Positions 6,333 through 15,201 of a stretch of 33,035 nucleotides of DNA are shown here, piece by piece (position 1 is the first letter of the stretch; each line of letters starts with the position of its first letter). Location: positions 1 through 33,035 of IMG/VR virus record IMGVR_UViG_3300011115_000542; one strand, given 5' to 3'. The position numbers were made by a program, and so were the translations under genes. The DNA is from a virus. A model generated the notes under the pieces. The model worked only from the letters and a program-made list of their open reading frames with translations, was not told the DNA's origin and made no database searches.

Positions 6333-6990
6333 AATATCAGTTTGGCAGTATCAGCAGCTAATGCCTATTATTATTAAACCTAAAAAAGAATGGGATAGTA
6401 TAGATATAGATTGCAAGATATTAGGCATCCTTCATGGTATGACTGATAACGAAATAGATTCTTTATCAGTTGAGAAATTCCAAGAATTAAAAAAAGACCT
6501 TGCATTTTTGAATGAGCCTATCTCTGGTAAGCCTGTTAAAAGCATTATCATAGGGGATAGAAGATACAAATTTATTTATGACATTAGAAAGCTAAATGCT
6601 GCTAGGTACATTGAGAGTAAAGTATATAGCGAGGATTTGGTTAACAATTTGCATAAACTCGCTGCAAGTATGGTTAAAATCGAAAAGAAAACACTTTTTG
6701 GTTGGAAGGAGATAGAGTACGATGCAGTTAACCATCCAGACTATGCCGAAGATATGTTATCGGCTAAATTTATAGATGTTTACCATTCCATTGTTTTTTT
6801 TTATCAAGTATACAGAAATTGGATAGAAATTTCACAGGGTTATTTGATAAACGAAATGATGAAAAAGGGGATGGGAGTGAAACAAGCATTAGAGGTGGTA
6901 GCAACTTTATGCGATACTTTGGATGGCAGTATTGCACCAAGATTGTTGCCGAACATGAAGGTATTGCTACCGAAGAAGCCTACAATTTAA
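6316..6990 (+). CDS. Tail assembly chaperone, 0-frame product (gpG-like)
   Basis: A 224-residue, mostly helical, acidic protein placed ahead of the tail-tip and tape measure genes, the usual place of the gpG/gpGT tail chaperones. ATG ATG at 6316/6319 gives two nearly equal starts. Near the 3' end the -1 frame is open from 6768 to 7073 and overlaps this frame by over 200 nt. Two slippery runs lie in the overlap: nine T at 6794-6802 and the heptamer A AAG GGG at 6864-6870. As in lambda, a fraction of ribosomes may slip to make a longer product. Chaperone role inferred from position and frameshift layout. Confidence 0.7.
   Translation: MMNWSKISVWQYQQLMPIIIKPKKEWDSIDIDCKILGILHGMTDNEIDSLSVEKFQELKKDLAFLNEPISGKPVKSIIIGDRRYKFIYDIRKLNAARYIESKVYSEDLVNNLHKLAASMVKIEKKTLFGWKEIEYDAVNHPDYAEDMLSAKFIDVYHSIVFFYQVYRNWIEISQGYLINEMMKKGMGVKQALEVVATLCDTLDGSIAPRLLPNMKVLLPKKPTI
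6864..6870 (+). promoter_or_regulatory. Probable -1 ribosomal slippery site
   Basis: In the chaperone frame the codons read ATG AAA AAG GGG ATG, giving the heptamer A_AAG_GGG, a canonical X_XXY_YYZ slip site. Slipping here joins residue 185 of the 0-frame product to 67 residues of the -1 frame. The T run at 6794-6802 contains T_TTT_TTT in the same phase and is the alternative site. Confidence 0.5.
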
Positions 6991-7073
6991 CGGCTTTACA
7001 TTATCTAAATACTTTATCCTATCTAAAAGCGAAAGCAGATTATGATAGAGAGCAGCATAGGAAGTTAAATTAA
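6870..7073 (+). CDS. Tail chaperone -1 frame extension (gpT-like)
   Basis: After the proposed slip, the frame adds a linker (DGSETSIRGGSNF) and then a compact protein-like segment, MRYFGWQYCTKIVAEHEG and ATEEAYNLTALHYLNTL, ending DREQHRKLN. Its residue choice is that of a real domain and differs from typical shadow frames. It could instead be an independent gene from the ATG at 6909, or a sequencing error in the T9 run may have split one gene. The stop overlaps the start of the hairpin at 7073-7096. Confidence 0.55.
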   Translation, partial: DGSETSIRGGSNFMRYFGWQYCTKIVAEHEGIATEEAYNLTALHYLNTLSYLKAKADYDREQHRKLN

Positions 7074-7096
7074 ACCCCTGCCATTTGGTGGGGGTT
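7073..7096 (+). terminator. GC-rich stem-loop after the chaperone
   Basis: AACCCC (7073-7078) pairs with GGGGTT (7091-7096), with inner TG/TG wobbles and CC/GG around an ATTT loop. The same 24 bases occur at 15743-15766. There is only a weak T tail here (AGTTATTTT), so it may be a partial terminator or a transcript-end stabiliser. Confidence 0.6.
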
Positions 7097-7129
7097 AGTT
7101 ATTTTAAGCCTATAAGTATATTTATTGAC

Positions 7130-7783
7130 ATGAGCATTAGCAAAGCACAGGCAGAAGCATTAAGAGATGGATTCCTAAATACATTAGGGATGCAAGACTA
7201 CCAAAAGGGTGGTAATGATTTACCTGTGGTTGAAAAAATGATGGCGGTAGCAGGATTAGCATTTAATGATTCATTAGTTAAATATCTAGGCAACTCAGTA
7301 GCATCTGGTAAGTTAGCAGAGCCATCTTTGCCTAAGATTAGCAAGTTTGGTAATGTATATACAATGAGTTTGGGTTATGAAAAAGGCTCGGCACAGAGCA
7401 AGTATTATGATTTTGTAAATAAGGGAGTAAAGGGAACGGATAACATTAAAGCAGATGCAAAAACACCTTACTCATACAAAGCAGGTAAAATTTCAGTTCC
7501 TGTTAAACCTATTGAGCAATGGCTAAAGTATAACAAACTGAAAGCAGTATCAGTTAAGAAATATACTAAGCTAGGAGTAGAATCGAAAGCAATAGAGAGT
7601 AAAAAGAGTTTAGCATGGGCAGTAGCGAGAGCAATTCATAGAGATGGATTAAAATCTACTCATTACATGGATAGAGCAGTAGCAGAAGTATTTAACAAAC
7701 AATTTATAGAAACTATGCAAGTTGCATTAGGTGGAGATATTCAAATTAAAATTAGACAAATTGGCAATAACAGTAACAAGTAG
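7130..7783 (+). CDS. Neck/tail completion protein (HK97 gp10-like)
   Basis: A 217-residue protein; the ATG at 7130 (MSISKAQAEALRDGF) is preferred over a non-ATG extension to 7085 that would run through the stem-loop. The middle has YDFVNKGVKGT and TPYSYKAGKISV; the end has SLAWAVARAIHRDGLKSTHY and a final beta segment. The alternation of YxfVxxGvxGt and xxAxaIhrxGIxxt resembles gp10-type neck or tail completion proteins of Bacteroidota siphophages. It overlaps the next gene by 23 nt. Structural role fairly likely, exact position in the virion less so. Confidence 0.6.
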   Translation: MSISKAQAEALRDGFLNTLGMQDYQKGGNDLPVVEKMMAVAGLAFNDSLVKYLGNSVASGKLAEPSLPKISKFGNVYTMSLGYEKGSAQSKYYDFVNKGVKGTDNIKADAKTPYSYKAGKISVPVKPIEQWLKYNKLKAVSVKKYTKLGVESKAIESKKSLAWAVARAIHRDGLKSTHYMDRAVAEVFNKQFIETMQVALGGDIQIKIRQIGNNSNK

Positions 7784-8966
7784 TCCTGCACCTTATTCAT
7801 CAATGCATGATAACCTTTGGTTTGTATCTAGTTCTACGAATAGCGGAACAACAAACTTTAAATTCGTTTATGATGTTTATGTAAATGGAACGCAGATAGT
7901 AAGGAGTAAAGTATTCCCATCACCTTCAGCAGAAGGAAGTTATGGAGTATTTAATGCATCCCCAATGGTAAGAAGTTTTGTAACTAATTACTTTGAGCCA
8001 TCTGGAACATTGCTAGTAACATCTAACAATGATATTAAGGTAGATTATGAAGTAAGAATAGGAGAGGAAGTAAGCGGAGTAGTTACTACAAACTTAGCTT
8101 CTGGTGCTTATTCATCTTATAATTATGTTCCACCATTATTTGCTGATATATTTTTAACTAAGAATAATACACCATTAGTTCTAAGCGACTATTATAATAA
8201 TTTACTATTAGAAAACTTTACAGATGATTTTATTACTGAAAGGGATTTAAATATAAAACTAGAATATGGAGATGAATTTTTTATATCGTTTCTAAGGATT
8301 GCAACAAGTGGATACTCGGCATGGGTTGAAGTGTTGAATGGAGATAATAGTATTTTACAAACTGCATCGGGTAGTATTACTTTAGGTGGTGAGTTTAATA
8401 TGTTTAATTTACAGGCTGCTCATATCAATGCATTCTTTGGCACAACTATTGGAGAGAATACTTATGGCTATAATTTCTATTTAAAGAGAGGTAGTGCTAT
8501 AACAAGGGTAATTAAGTTAGTGCAGAAATGCTATCCTAAGTATCAGCAGTTTAATCTTAACTTCTTAAATAGGTTAGGGGGTTATGATACGATGAAGTTT
8601 GCTTTAGTTAATAGAAGGACTAGCGAATACCAGAGAGCAAGTTATAGGAGAGCAGATTGGCAGTTGAGTGGGGGAACAATGACTAATATAGATGCGTACA
8701 ATAGATATAATGAAACTACTTTCAACTATGCTATTCAGCATAAAGATAAATATCATCTTATTTCTGATTGGGTTAGCGGTCAAGATTATGAATGGCTATC
8801 TCAACTTGTATCTTCACCTATTGTCTATATGGAAGTGCTTGGTGCTTATTTTCCTGTAACTATTAGCACAACTAATTACGAGTTTAAACTAGAGAGTGCT
8901 GATAACTTATTTAATTTTGAAATAGAGATAGAAGTAGGTAAATATTTAACTAGCCAATTCAGATAA
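7761..8966 (+). CDS. Tail protein, probably tail-tip/distal tail component
   Basis: About 401 residues from a TTG at 7761 (MAITVTSSPAPYSSMHDNLWF); a GTG at 7731 would add ten residues, and the first ATG at 7803 would remove the first strand. It is beta-rich throughout, with NFKFVYDVYVNG near the start and a C-terminal domain with LISDWVSGQDYEWLSQLVSS followed by a strand pair. Placed between the neck protein and a second large beta protein ahead of the tape measure. The end pattern (hSdWlsxxexxWLxxLhxSP) is one I associate with tail-tip proteins of Bacteroidota phages. Function inferred from position. Confidence 0.6.
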   Translation: MAITVTSSPAPYSSMHDNLWFVSSSTNSGTTNFKFVYDVYVNGTQIVRSKVFPSPSAEGSYGVFNASPMVRSFVTNYFEPSGTLLVTSNNDIKVDYEVRIGEEVSGVVTTNLASGAYSSYNYVPPLFADIFLTKNNTPLVLSDYYNNLLLENFTDDFITERDLNIKLEYGDEFFISFLRIATSGYSAWVEVLNGDNSILQTASGSITLGGEFNMFNLQAAHINAFFGTTIGENTYGYNFYLKRGSAITRVIKLVQKCYPKYQQFNLNFLNRLGGYDTMKFALVNRRTSEYQRASYRRADWQLSGGTMTNIDAYNRYNETTFNYAIQHKDKYHLISDWVSGQDYEWLSQLVSSPIVYMEVLGAYFPVTISTTNYEFKLESADNLFNFEIEIEVGKYLTSQFR

Positions 8967-11042
8967 ATGATAAGTACGGAAATATATTTAGAAGATAACA
9001 AGATAGATTTATTGCAAGATATATCTACTGAGTTTACTTATTCGATTGATGATGTTAATGATTTTGGTAGTAGAAATACAAGTTTTAGTAAGACAATTTC
9101 AATACCCGGTACTGCATTAAACAATAAATTATTTGGTTATATCTTTGATATGACTAATGCTAATTTTACAGATAATAATTTACCAAATATTGGTTATAAT
9201 TATAATGTAAGCAAGGAAGCATTTTGTAAGATTTTTATAGATAAGATTCAAATATTTAAAGGTACTTTAAGGATATTAGAAATAGTAGTAGATAAAGAAA
9301 CGATTGAATATCAATGCTCTGTTTTTGGTGAGTTAGGGGGGTTTATAAATCAGTTGGCTAATAAAAGATTAGCAGGTAATGAGAATCCTTTAGATGATTT
9401 AGATTTCTCTGCTTATAACCATGTATTAAATACTACTAATATTTCTACTTCATGGAACAATGCAGGGGGTAGTGGTTATTATTACCCATTGATTGATTAT
9501 GGTGGAGTAAGTACAGGAGTTTATGGTGGATTAAAAGTAGATTTTCAATACACTACATTTAGACCTGCTCTTTATGTTAAACAATATATAGAAAAGATAT
9601 TTGCAGGAACTGATTATACTTTTAATTGCGATTTCTTTAGTACTGCTTTATTTAAAAGATTGATAATACCTAATAATCAAACAGGATTAACTTATCTAAG
9701 CACAGGAGCAGTAAATTTAGAAGCAAAGGTTAAACAATATAATAGTACTGTTAATGTTGAATGGGTTACAGGAACATTAGGAAACTTTACCTTAGATGGT
9801 ACAGGATACCTATTTACTTATACTGCTTCTGCTTCATTAACAACTAATATAAGAGCAAATATAGCTGGATTAATTATTAATCAATATCCATACGACCCAG
9901 AGTTTGATATTAGAGTAATTAAAAATGGAGTTATCATTTATCAAGATACTCAAAGTACAGGTTATATGTTGCCTTATGATTTTGTATCTGATATTAATTT
10001 AACAGGCATAACTTTTAATACAGGAGATACTTTTTATATTCAGATTTACAGAGTACAAAAGACTAATATTTTACCTTCTGTATTTATTCATATTGAAACA
10101 AGTACACCAACACCAACAAGAGTAAACTTAGGAGATACTGTTATTATTAATGATACTATCCCTAGAGGAATTTTCCAAAGAGATTTCTTTTTATCTATTG
10201 TAAAGATGTTTAATCTTTATGTTTATGAGAATAAGTTTAATAAAAAGGAATTAATAATAAGTCCTTTTGTAGATTTCTATCCAGAGGTATCTGCTAATGC
10301 TGCTGATTGGAGTTTAAAGATTGATAGGGCTAAACCTTTAAGCATTAAACCTATGAGTGAGTTAAATGCTAGGTATTATAACTATAAATTTAAATCTGAT
10401 AACGATTATTTCGCAGAGAATTATAGAAAGAAGTACACAGAAGGATATGGAGATTATATATTTGATACAGAGTTTAACTTCTCAAAGAATACTGATAATT
10501 TGGAATTAATATTTTCATCTTCTATTTTATACAAAGCAGTTGGAACAGATAAGGTTTATCCTGCCATCTATAAAAAATCTAATAGTAATAATAGTGAGGA
10601 TGCAATGGATTCAGTCATTAGAATATTACAGGCAAAGAAAGTTACAGGGGTGAGTGGGTGGCAGATAATGAATGGAGCAAGTAATTTAGGAGCATTCTAT
10701 GAGTATGGTTATGCAGGACATTTAGATGACCCAAATACACCTACCAATGATATTAATTTTGGAGTACCTAAAGAGATTCAGTTTACCACTTCTGGTTATC
10801 CTTCAACGAATGTATTTAATGCATTTCATTCTCCTTATATGGCTGAAATTACAAGCAAGGATAGTAAACTATTAACCTGTTCTGCTCTATTAAGTTCTTT
10901 AGACATATTTAATTTAGATTTTAGTAAGTATATATGGATTGATGGAGTATTATTTAGATTAAATAAAGTAGATAGTTTTAATCCTATGGAGTATAACACT
11001 ACTAAAATTTCATTATTAAAAGTTATAGAAACAACATATTAA
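8967..11042 (+). CDS. Large tail protein (baseplate/tail-tip hub candidate)
   Basis: A 691-residue protein opening MISTEIYLEDNKIDLLQDIS and TYSIDDVNDFGSRNTSFSKT, then ISIPGTALNNKLFGYIFD. This start is shared by a common, unnamed family in Bacteroidota phages and prophages always found beside the tape measure. The N-terminal third (to about 130) is compact and beta-rich, the centre (150-390) looks like carbohydrate-binding-type beta domains, and the C-terminal part has DFYPEVSANAADWSLKIDRAK and returns to strands. It starts immediately after the previous stop and ends 1 nt before the tape measure. Likely a hub or distal tail protein. Confidence 0.65.
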   Translation: MISTEIYLEDNKIDLLQDISTEFTYSIDDVNDFGSRNTSFSKTISIPGTALNNKLFGYIFDMTNANFTDNNLPNIGYNYNVSKEAFCKIFIDKIQIFKGTLRILEIVVDKETIEYQCSVFGELGGFINQLANKRLAGNENPLDDLDFSAYNHVLNTTNISTSWNNAGGSGYYYPLIDYGGVSTGVYGGLKVDFQYTTFRPALYVKQYIEKIFAGTDYTFNCDFFSTALFKRLIIPNNQTGLTYLSTGAVNLEAKVKQYNSTVNVEWVTGTLGNFTLDGTGYLFTYTASASLTTNIRANIAGLIINQYPYDPEFDIRVIKNGVIIYQDTQSTGYMLPYDFVSDINLTGITFNTGDTFYIQIYRVQKTNILPSVFIHIETSTPTPTRVNLGDTVIINDTIPRGIFQRDFFLSIVKMFNLYVYENKFNKKELIISPFVDFYPEVSANAADWSLKIDRAKPLSIKPMSELNARYYNYKFKSDNDYFAENYRKKYTEGYGDYIFDTEFNFSKNTDNLELIFSSSILYKAVGTDKVYPAIYKKSNSNNSEDAMDSVIRILQAKKVTGVSGWQIMNGASNLGAFYEYGYAGHLDDPNTPTNDINFGVPKEIQFTTSGYPSTNVFNAFHSPYMAEITSKDSKLLTCSALLSSLDIFNLDFSKYIWIDGVLFRLNKVDSFNPMEYNTTKISLLKVIETTY

Positions 11043-11043
11043 G

Positions 11044-12942
11044 ATGGCAGAAAATATAGGGGTAAATATTGTAATAGGTGGAAATGCCACAGAGCAAGTA
11101 GATAAATTAAATCAAGGTTTACAAGAAACTGAAAAATCGGTAGGCTCATTAAAAGCACAATTAAGAGCAGCACAGGCAGAGGTAGGTGCAATGGCTGATA
11201 AGTTTGGTGCTACATCTGTTGAAGCAGTAAATGCTGCAAAGAAAGCAGCAGAATTAAAAGATAGGATAGGAGATGCCAAAGCATTAACGGATGCGTTCAA
11301 TCCGGATGCAAAATTTAAAGCATTAACATCTTCATTGAGTGGAGTTGCAGGTGGCTTTGCTGCGGTACAGGGTGCTATTAGTCTAATGGGAGTTGAGAGT
11401 AAAGATGTAGAAAAGGCTTTATTGAAAGTTCAATCTGCAATGGCTATTTCTCAAGGACTTCAAGCAGTAGGGGAAAGCATTGATAGTTTTAAGCAATTAA
11501 AAACAGTTATAGTAGATGTAGCAAGTAAGGCTTTTGGAAGTTTAAAGGCTGCTATTATTTCAACAGGTGTAGGTGCTTTGGCTATTGCATTAGGTTTGAT
11601 AATTGCAAACTTTGATGAAGTTAAAAGAGTTATTTTAAATCTATTTCCCGGCTTAGGAAAGTTAGCAAGTTATGTAGGTAATTTAGTTGAGAAGTTTACA
11701 GATTTTGTTGGTGCTACAAGTGCAGCAGAACGAGGTTTAGACAAATTATCAAAAGCAAATGCTAGAGGTAATGAAGATATAGAAGCTAAAATAAAATTAT
11801 TATCTGCACAAGGGGGAAAGGAAAAAGAAGTACATGAACTAAGACAAGGGCAAGTAAATAATGAACTTAATCTAATGCGTGAATCTGCAAAGGTTAAGGG
11901 GAAAATGAGTGATGAAGAATTAAAGAAATTTAGGGAATTAAAAAACAATCAGTTAGCTGAAAATGCTTCATTTATTAAGCAGCAAAATGATGATGCTAAA
12001 CAAAGAGCAGATAAGCAATTAGCAATAGATAAAAAGTTAGCTGATGAGCAAAAGAATTTAAGAGAACAAAACAAAAAAGATTTAGATGCTTATTATGAGG
12101 GCAGAGTAAAGAATGAAGAAGATAAGGCTGCTAAACAAGCAAAGTTAGATAAAGAGCAAAAAGAAAGAAATGATGCTCTTATGTCTGCTGCTGAAAAACA
12201 AGCAGAAATAGATGATAAAATTGCTGAGGATAAAGTAAGTAAAGAAATTAAAGCAGCTATTTTAGTTGCTGATAAGAAAAATACAATAGAATCTAATCTA
12301 TTAAGTTCTCAATTAGAACTACAAAAGGCGAATGGAGTACAATCTTATGAAGCAGATTTTGAGTTATTTGATAAAAAAGCAGAGTTAAGTAGAGAGGATT
12401 TAGTTAGAAAACAAGCTACTGCTGATGAACTATTAACATTTGATAATCAAACGGCAGTTGCTAGAATTAAATTAGAGGAACAAGTTAAAGATGCTAAAAT
12501 ATCAGTAGTTAATGCAGGATTGAATGCAGTAGCTGATGCAGTTGGAAGGGATACCGCAGCAGGAAAGGCTTTATCTGTGGCTAGTGCGGTAATTAATACT
12601 TATCAAGGTGCTACTAAGGCATTGGCTACTTATCCACCACCATTTGGTGCTATTGCAGCAGGAGCAACTGTACTTACAGGTATGATGAGTGTAAAAAAGA
12701 TTATTTCTACACCATTGCCGGGTATTGCAGCAGCAGGTGGGGGAGCATCTGTATCTATGCCATCATTATCAGCAGCAGCACCATTAGCACCACCTACACC
12801 ACAGGCACAGACTACAACTTTGAGCAGTCAAACAATAGGGCAGCTAGGAAATCAAGCAGTTAGAGCCTATGTAGTAGAAAATGATGTTACTAGCAACCAA
12901 GAAAGAATCTCAGCCATTAAACAAAGGGCAAGATTTGGATAA
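11044..12942 (+). CDS. Tail tape measure protein
   Basis: A 632-residue protein: long coiled coils (about 15-80 and 260-420, rich in Lys, Glu, Ala, Gln), a hydrophobic segment around 165-190 (STGVGALAIALGLIIANF) and a Gly/Ala/Pro-rich tail (SVSMPSLSAAAPLAPPTP). The stretch AVINTYQGATKALATYPPPF is typical of tape measures. It fixes tail length; at about 1.5 angstrom per residue the tail would be near 95 nm, which suits a siphovirus. The chaperone at 6316 would coat it during assembly. Confidence 0.9.
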   Translation: MAENIGVNIVIGGNATEQVDKLNQGLQETEKSVGSLKAQLRAAQAEVGAMADKFGATSVEAVNAAKKAAELKDRIGDAKALTDAFNPDAKFKALTSSLSGVAGGFAAVQGAISLMGVESKDVEKALLKVQSAMAISQGLQAVGESIDSFKQLKTVIVDVASKAFGSLKAAIISTGVGALAIALGLIIANFDEVKRVILNLFPGLGKLASYVGNLVEKFTDFVGATSAAERGLDKLSKANARGNEDIEAKIKLLSAQGGKEKEVHELRQGQVNNELNLMRESAKVKGKMSDEELKKFRELKNNQLAENASFIKQQNDDAKQRADKQLAIDKKLADEQKNLREQNKKDLDAYYEGRVKNEEDKAAKQAKLDKEQKERNDALMSAAEKQAEIDDKIAEDKVSKEIKAAILVADKKNTIESNLLSSQLELQKANGVQSYEADFELFDKKAELSREDLVRKQATADELLTFDNQTAVARIKLEEQVKDAKISVVNAGLNAVADAVGRDTAAGKALSVASAVINTYQGATKALATYPPPFGAIAAGATVLTGMMSVKKIISTPLPGIAAAGGGASVSMPSLSAAAPLAPPTPQAQTTTLSSQTIGQLGNQAVRAYVVENDVTSNQERISAIKQRARFG

Positions 12943-12976
12943 CTGATAAAATTTACAACATTTAATATTTAAGATT

Positions 12977-13573
12977 ATGGAATTACCTATTTATTTACTT
13001 GATATATCTGAGGACTTAGAAGATGATGCACAAGTGGACTTTATTGCTCTAGTGGATAGACCTGCCATACAAAAGAATTGGAATGCATTTGCTGAGAAAC
13101 AGAAGTTTGAAATAGTTAGCGAGGATAGGCATATTATATCTGGACCTGTTATGTTGGCGGATGTTCCTATTTATAGGAGTGATGCTCAATATGGAGAATA
13201 TTATGTTGTATTTAGTAAGGATACTATTATGAAGATTGCTCAAAAGTTCTTTAAAAAAGGATATCAAAGTAATGTAAACATGATGCATAATCCAGAACTA
13301 TCAGTTGAAGGTGTAACAATGTTTGAGAGTTTTATTACTGATAAGAATAGAGGTATAAGTGCAATGAAAGGATTTGAGGATGCACCAGATGGTTCATGGT
13401 TTGGAAGTTTTATAGTAGATAACACACAAGTATGGGAAGATGTAAAGAGTGGAAAGTTTAAAGGTTTTTCAGTAGAGGGTTTATTTAATTATAAGCCTAA
13501 AAAACAGGCTATGATAGAGGATGATATAATGCAAAAGATTGCTGCGATTTTAAAAGACATTTCAGATTTATAA
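12977..13573 (+). CDS. XkdF-like prohead protease
   Basis: A 198-residue protein starting MELPIYLLDISEDLEDDAQV and DFIALVDRPAIQKNW, which matches XkdF-type putative serine proteases. Likely active-site residues are H104 in NMMHNPEL and S165 in KGFSVEGLF, the H...S order of herpesvirus-like prohead proteases. It would cleave scaffold and capsid during maturation. It comes directly before scaffold and capsid genes, as expected. Confidence 0.8.
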   Translation: MELPIYLLDISEDLEDDAQVDFIALVDRPAIQKNWNAFAEKQKFEIVSEDRHIISGPVMLADVPIYRSDAQYGEYYVVFSKDTIMKIAQKFFKKGYQSNVNMMHNPELSVEGVTMFESFITDKNRGISAMKGFEDAPDGSWFGSFIVDNTQVWEDVKSGKFKGFSVEGLFNYKPKKQAMIEDDIMQKIAAILKDISDL

Positions 13574-13622
13574 GTTTTAAGTGATAACTAAAATAATTTA
13601 TTAATATTTAAAAAAAAAGAAC

Positions 13623-14189
13623 ATGAACGCTAAAGATGCGATTTTAAAAATCAGAGCCTTATTCGAGGACTTACCTGCTGAAATACCTGCTGAGGTAGAA
13701 GCAAAGGTTGAGTTTAAAGAATATTCTTTGAAAGATGGAAGCAAAGTAAACATTTCTGATTTAGTAGTAGATGGAGATGTAGTAGCATTAGATGGCTCAC
13801 CTGTTGCTGATGGCGAATATATTTTGGCTGATGATACTTCTATTCAAGTAGTAGGTAGTAAAATTATCGAAATAGCTTCACCAAAAGAAGATGTATTACC
13901 AGAGGAAGTAATGGATACACCTGCAACAGATATGGGTAAGCAAAAAATGGATGAAGATTTTTCTGCTCTTAAATTAGAGAATGAGAATCTATCTAAAAAA
14001 ATAGTTGAGTTAGAAGCAAAAGTTAAAGCAGGTTTTAGTCAAGTAGCGGAATTAATAGAAGCACTTACAAAAGTTCCTTCATCTGAGCCAATAGCACAAC
14101 CTAAACAAAACTTCTCAAGAAATCAAAATTCACAGGACTTGAAATTCGATAGAATTGAGAAATACAGAAACGCATTATTAAACAAATAA
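13623..14189 (+). CDS. Capsid scaffold protein
   Basis: A 188-residue acidic protein between the protease and the capsid gene. The N-terminal half has a small beta domain (EYSLKDGSKVNISDLVVDGD); the C-terminal half has a coiled coil at about 118-150 (DFSALKLENENLSKKIVELE) and a basic end (RIEKYRNALLNK). That layout fits a scaffold whose C-terminus binds the capsid protein. Position is the strongest support. Confidence 0.7.
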   Translation: MNAKDAILKIRALFEDLPAEIPAEVEAKVEFKEYSLKDGSKVNISDLVVDGDVVALDGSPVADGEYILADDTSIQVVGSKIIEIASPKEDVLPEEVMDTPATDMGKQKMDEDFSALKLENENLSKKIVELEAKVKAGFSQVAELIEALTKVPSSEPIAQPKQNFSRNQNSQDLKFDRIEKYRNALLNK

Positions 14190-14200
14190 AATAAAATAAA

Positions 14201-15151
14201 ATGGCATTTGATGTTACGGCTTTAACTACCTATACTAAAGAAAATGAAGCCTTATTGGTTACTTCATCTGTATTAGGTGCAAAAACTGCTGCTTTGATTA
14301 AATCAAAGGGCAATGTAATGGTAGGAGTAAAATCTACCGAAAAAATTAATATCATGGACACCGATGCCAACTTCCAAGATGGTAGTGTTTGTGGATTTAA
14401 TGCAAGTGGTTCTACTACTTTTACTCAAAGAACAGTTACACCGGGTAAAATCAAAGTAAACGAAGCACTTTGTGTTAAGACTTTAGAAAGTACTTACTTA
14501 CAAAAGGCTTTGCCTACGGGTAGTATGTATGATTCTATTCCTTTTGAGCAAGAATATAGCGATAAAAAAGCTAAAACTATTGCTGCTCAATTAGAAACTG
14601 CTTCATGGCAGGGTGATACTGCATCTGCAAGTATGAACTTAAATAAGTTTGATGGTTTCATTAAATTAATTGGTGCTGCTACCGGTGTAGTTGCTGCTAA
14701 TACCACTACTTATTTTCCTTCTGGTGCTATTACTTCATTAACTGCTGGAAACATTGTATCTGTATTTGATGGTGTATATTCAGCTATCCCTGCTAAAGTG
14801 GTTGCTGCTGATGATATGACTATTTTCTGCGGTCAAGATACTTTCAGATTGTACACTATTGCACTTAAAAATGCTAATAGTTTTTCTTACCAAATTGATG
14901 TAAAAGCAGATGGTGAATTTATCCTACCGGGTACTTCTATCAAAGTTATTGCAGTTGCAGGTTTGAATGGTACTAATAAAATCTATGCATTACGTTTGAG
15001 CAATATGTTCTTAGGAACTGATTTGTTGAACGAAGAAGAGAAATTTGAAATTTTCTATGCTAGAGAAGCTGACCAAGTTCGTTTTGTTGCCGAGTTTAAA
15101 TTCGGTGTAAACATTGCGTTCCCAGATTCAACTGTTAAATTCGTATTGTAA
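14201..15151 (+). CDS. Major capsid protein
   Basis: A 316-residue protein following protease and scaffold. Features fit an HK97-fold capsid: an N-terminal arm (MAFDVTALTTYTKENEALLV), an E-loop-like strand pair, a spine helix around 120-135 (FEQEYSDKKAKTIAAQLE), and a P-domain/A-domain end with ADDMTIFCGQDTFRLY and the final strand FGVNIAFPDSTVKFVL. Codons are less AT-biased than neighbours (for example GGT, GCT, TTC), as expected for the most expressed gene. A strong terminator follows. Confidence 0.85.
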   Translation: MAFDVTALTTYTKENEALLVTSSVLGAKTAALIKSKGNVMVGVKSTEKINIMDTDANFQDGSVCGFNASGSTTFTQRTVTPGKIKVNEALCVKTLESTYLQKALPTGSMYDSIPFEQEYSDKKAKTIAAQLETASWQGDTASASMNLNKFDGFIKLIGAATGVVAANTTTYFPSGAITSLTAGNIVSVFDGVYSAIPAKVVAADDMTIFCGQDTFRLYTIALKNANSFSYQIDVKADGEFILPGTSIKVIAVAGLNGTNKIYALRLSNMFLGTDLLNEEEKFEIFYAREADQVRFVAEFKFGVNIAFPDSTVKFVL

Positions 15152-15158
15152 ATTATAG

Positions 15159-15178
15159 GTAGGGGGTAAAACCCCTAC
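15159..15178 (+). terminator. Intrinsic terminator after the capsid gene
   Basis: Perfect 7-bp stem GTAGGGG/CCCCTAC with loop GTAAAA, followed by TTTAACTTTTT. It would limit read-through from the capsid gene and set capsid mRNA levels apart from the genes downstream. Confidence 0.8.
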
Positions 15179-15201
15179 TTTAACTTTTTAAAAATAATAA
15201 C

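Noticed and set aside
11112-11948. Antisense frames opposite the tape measure gene
   Set aside because: Ala/Ser/Phe-rich mirror of Lys/Glu/Ala coiled coils; no other support.
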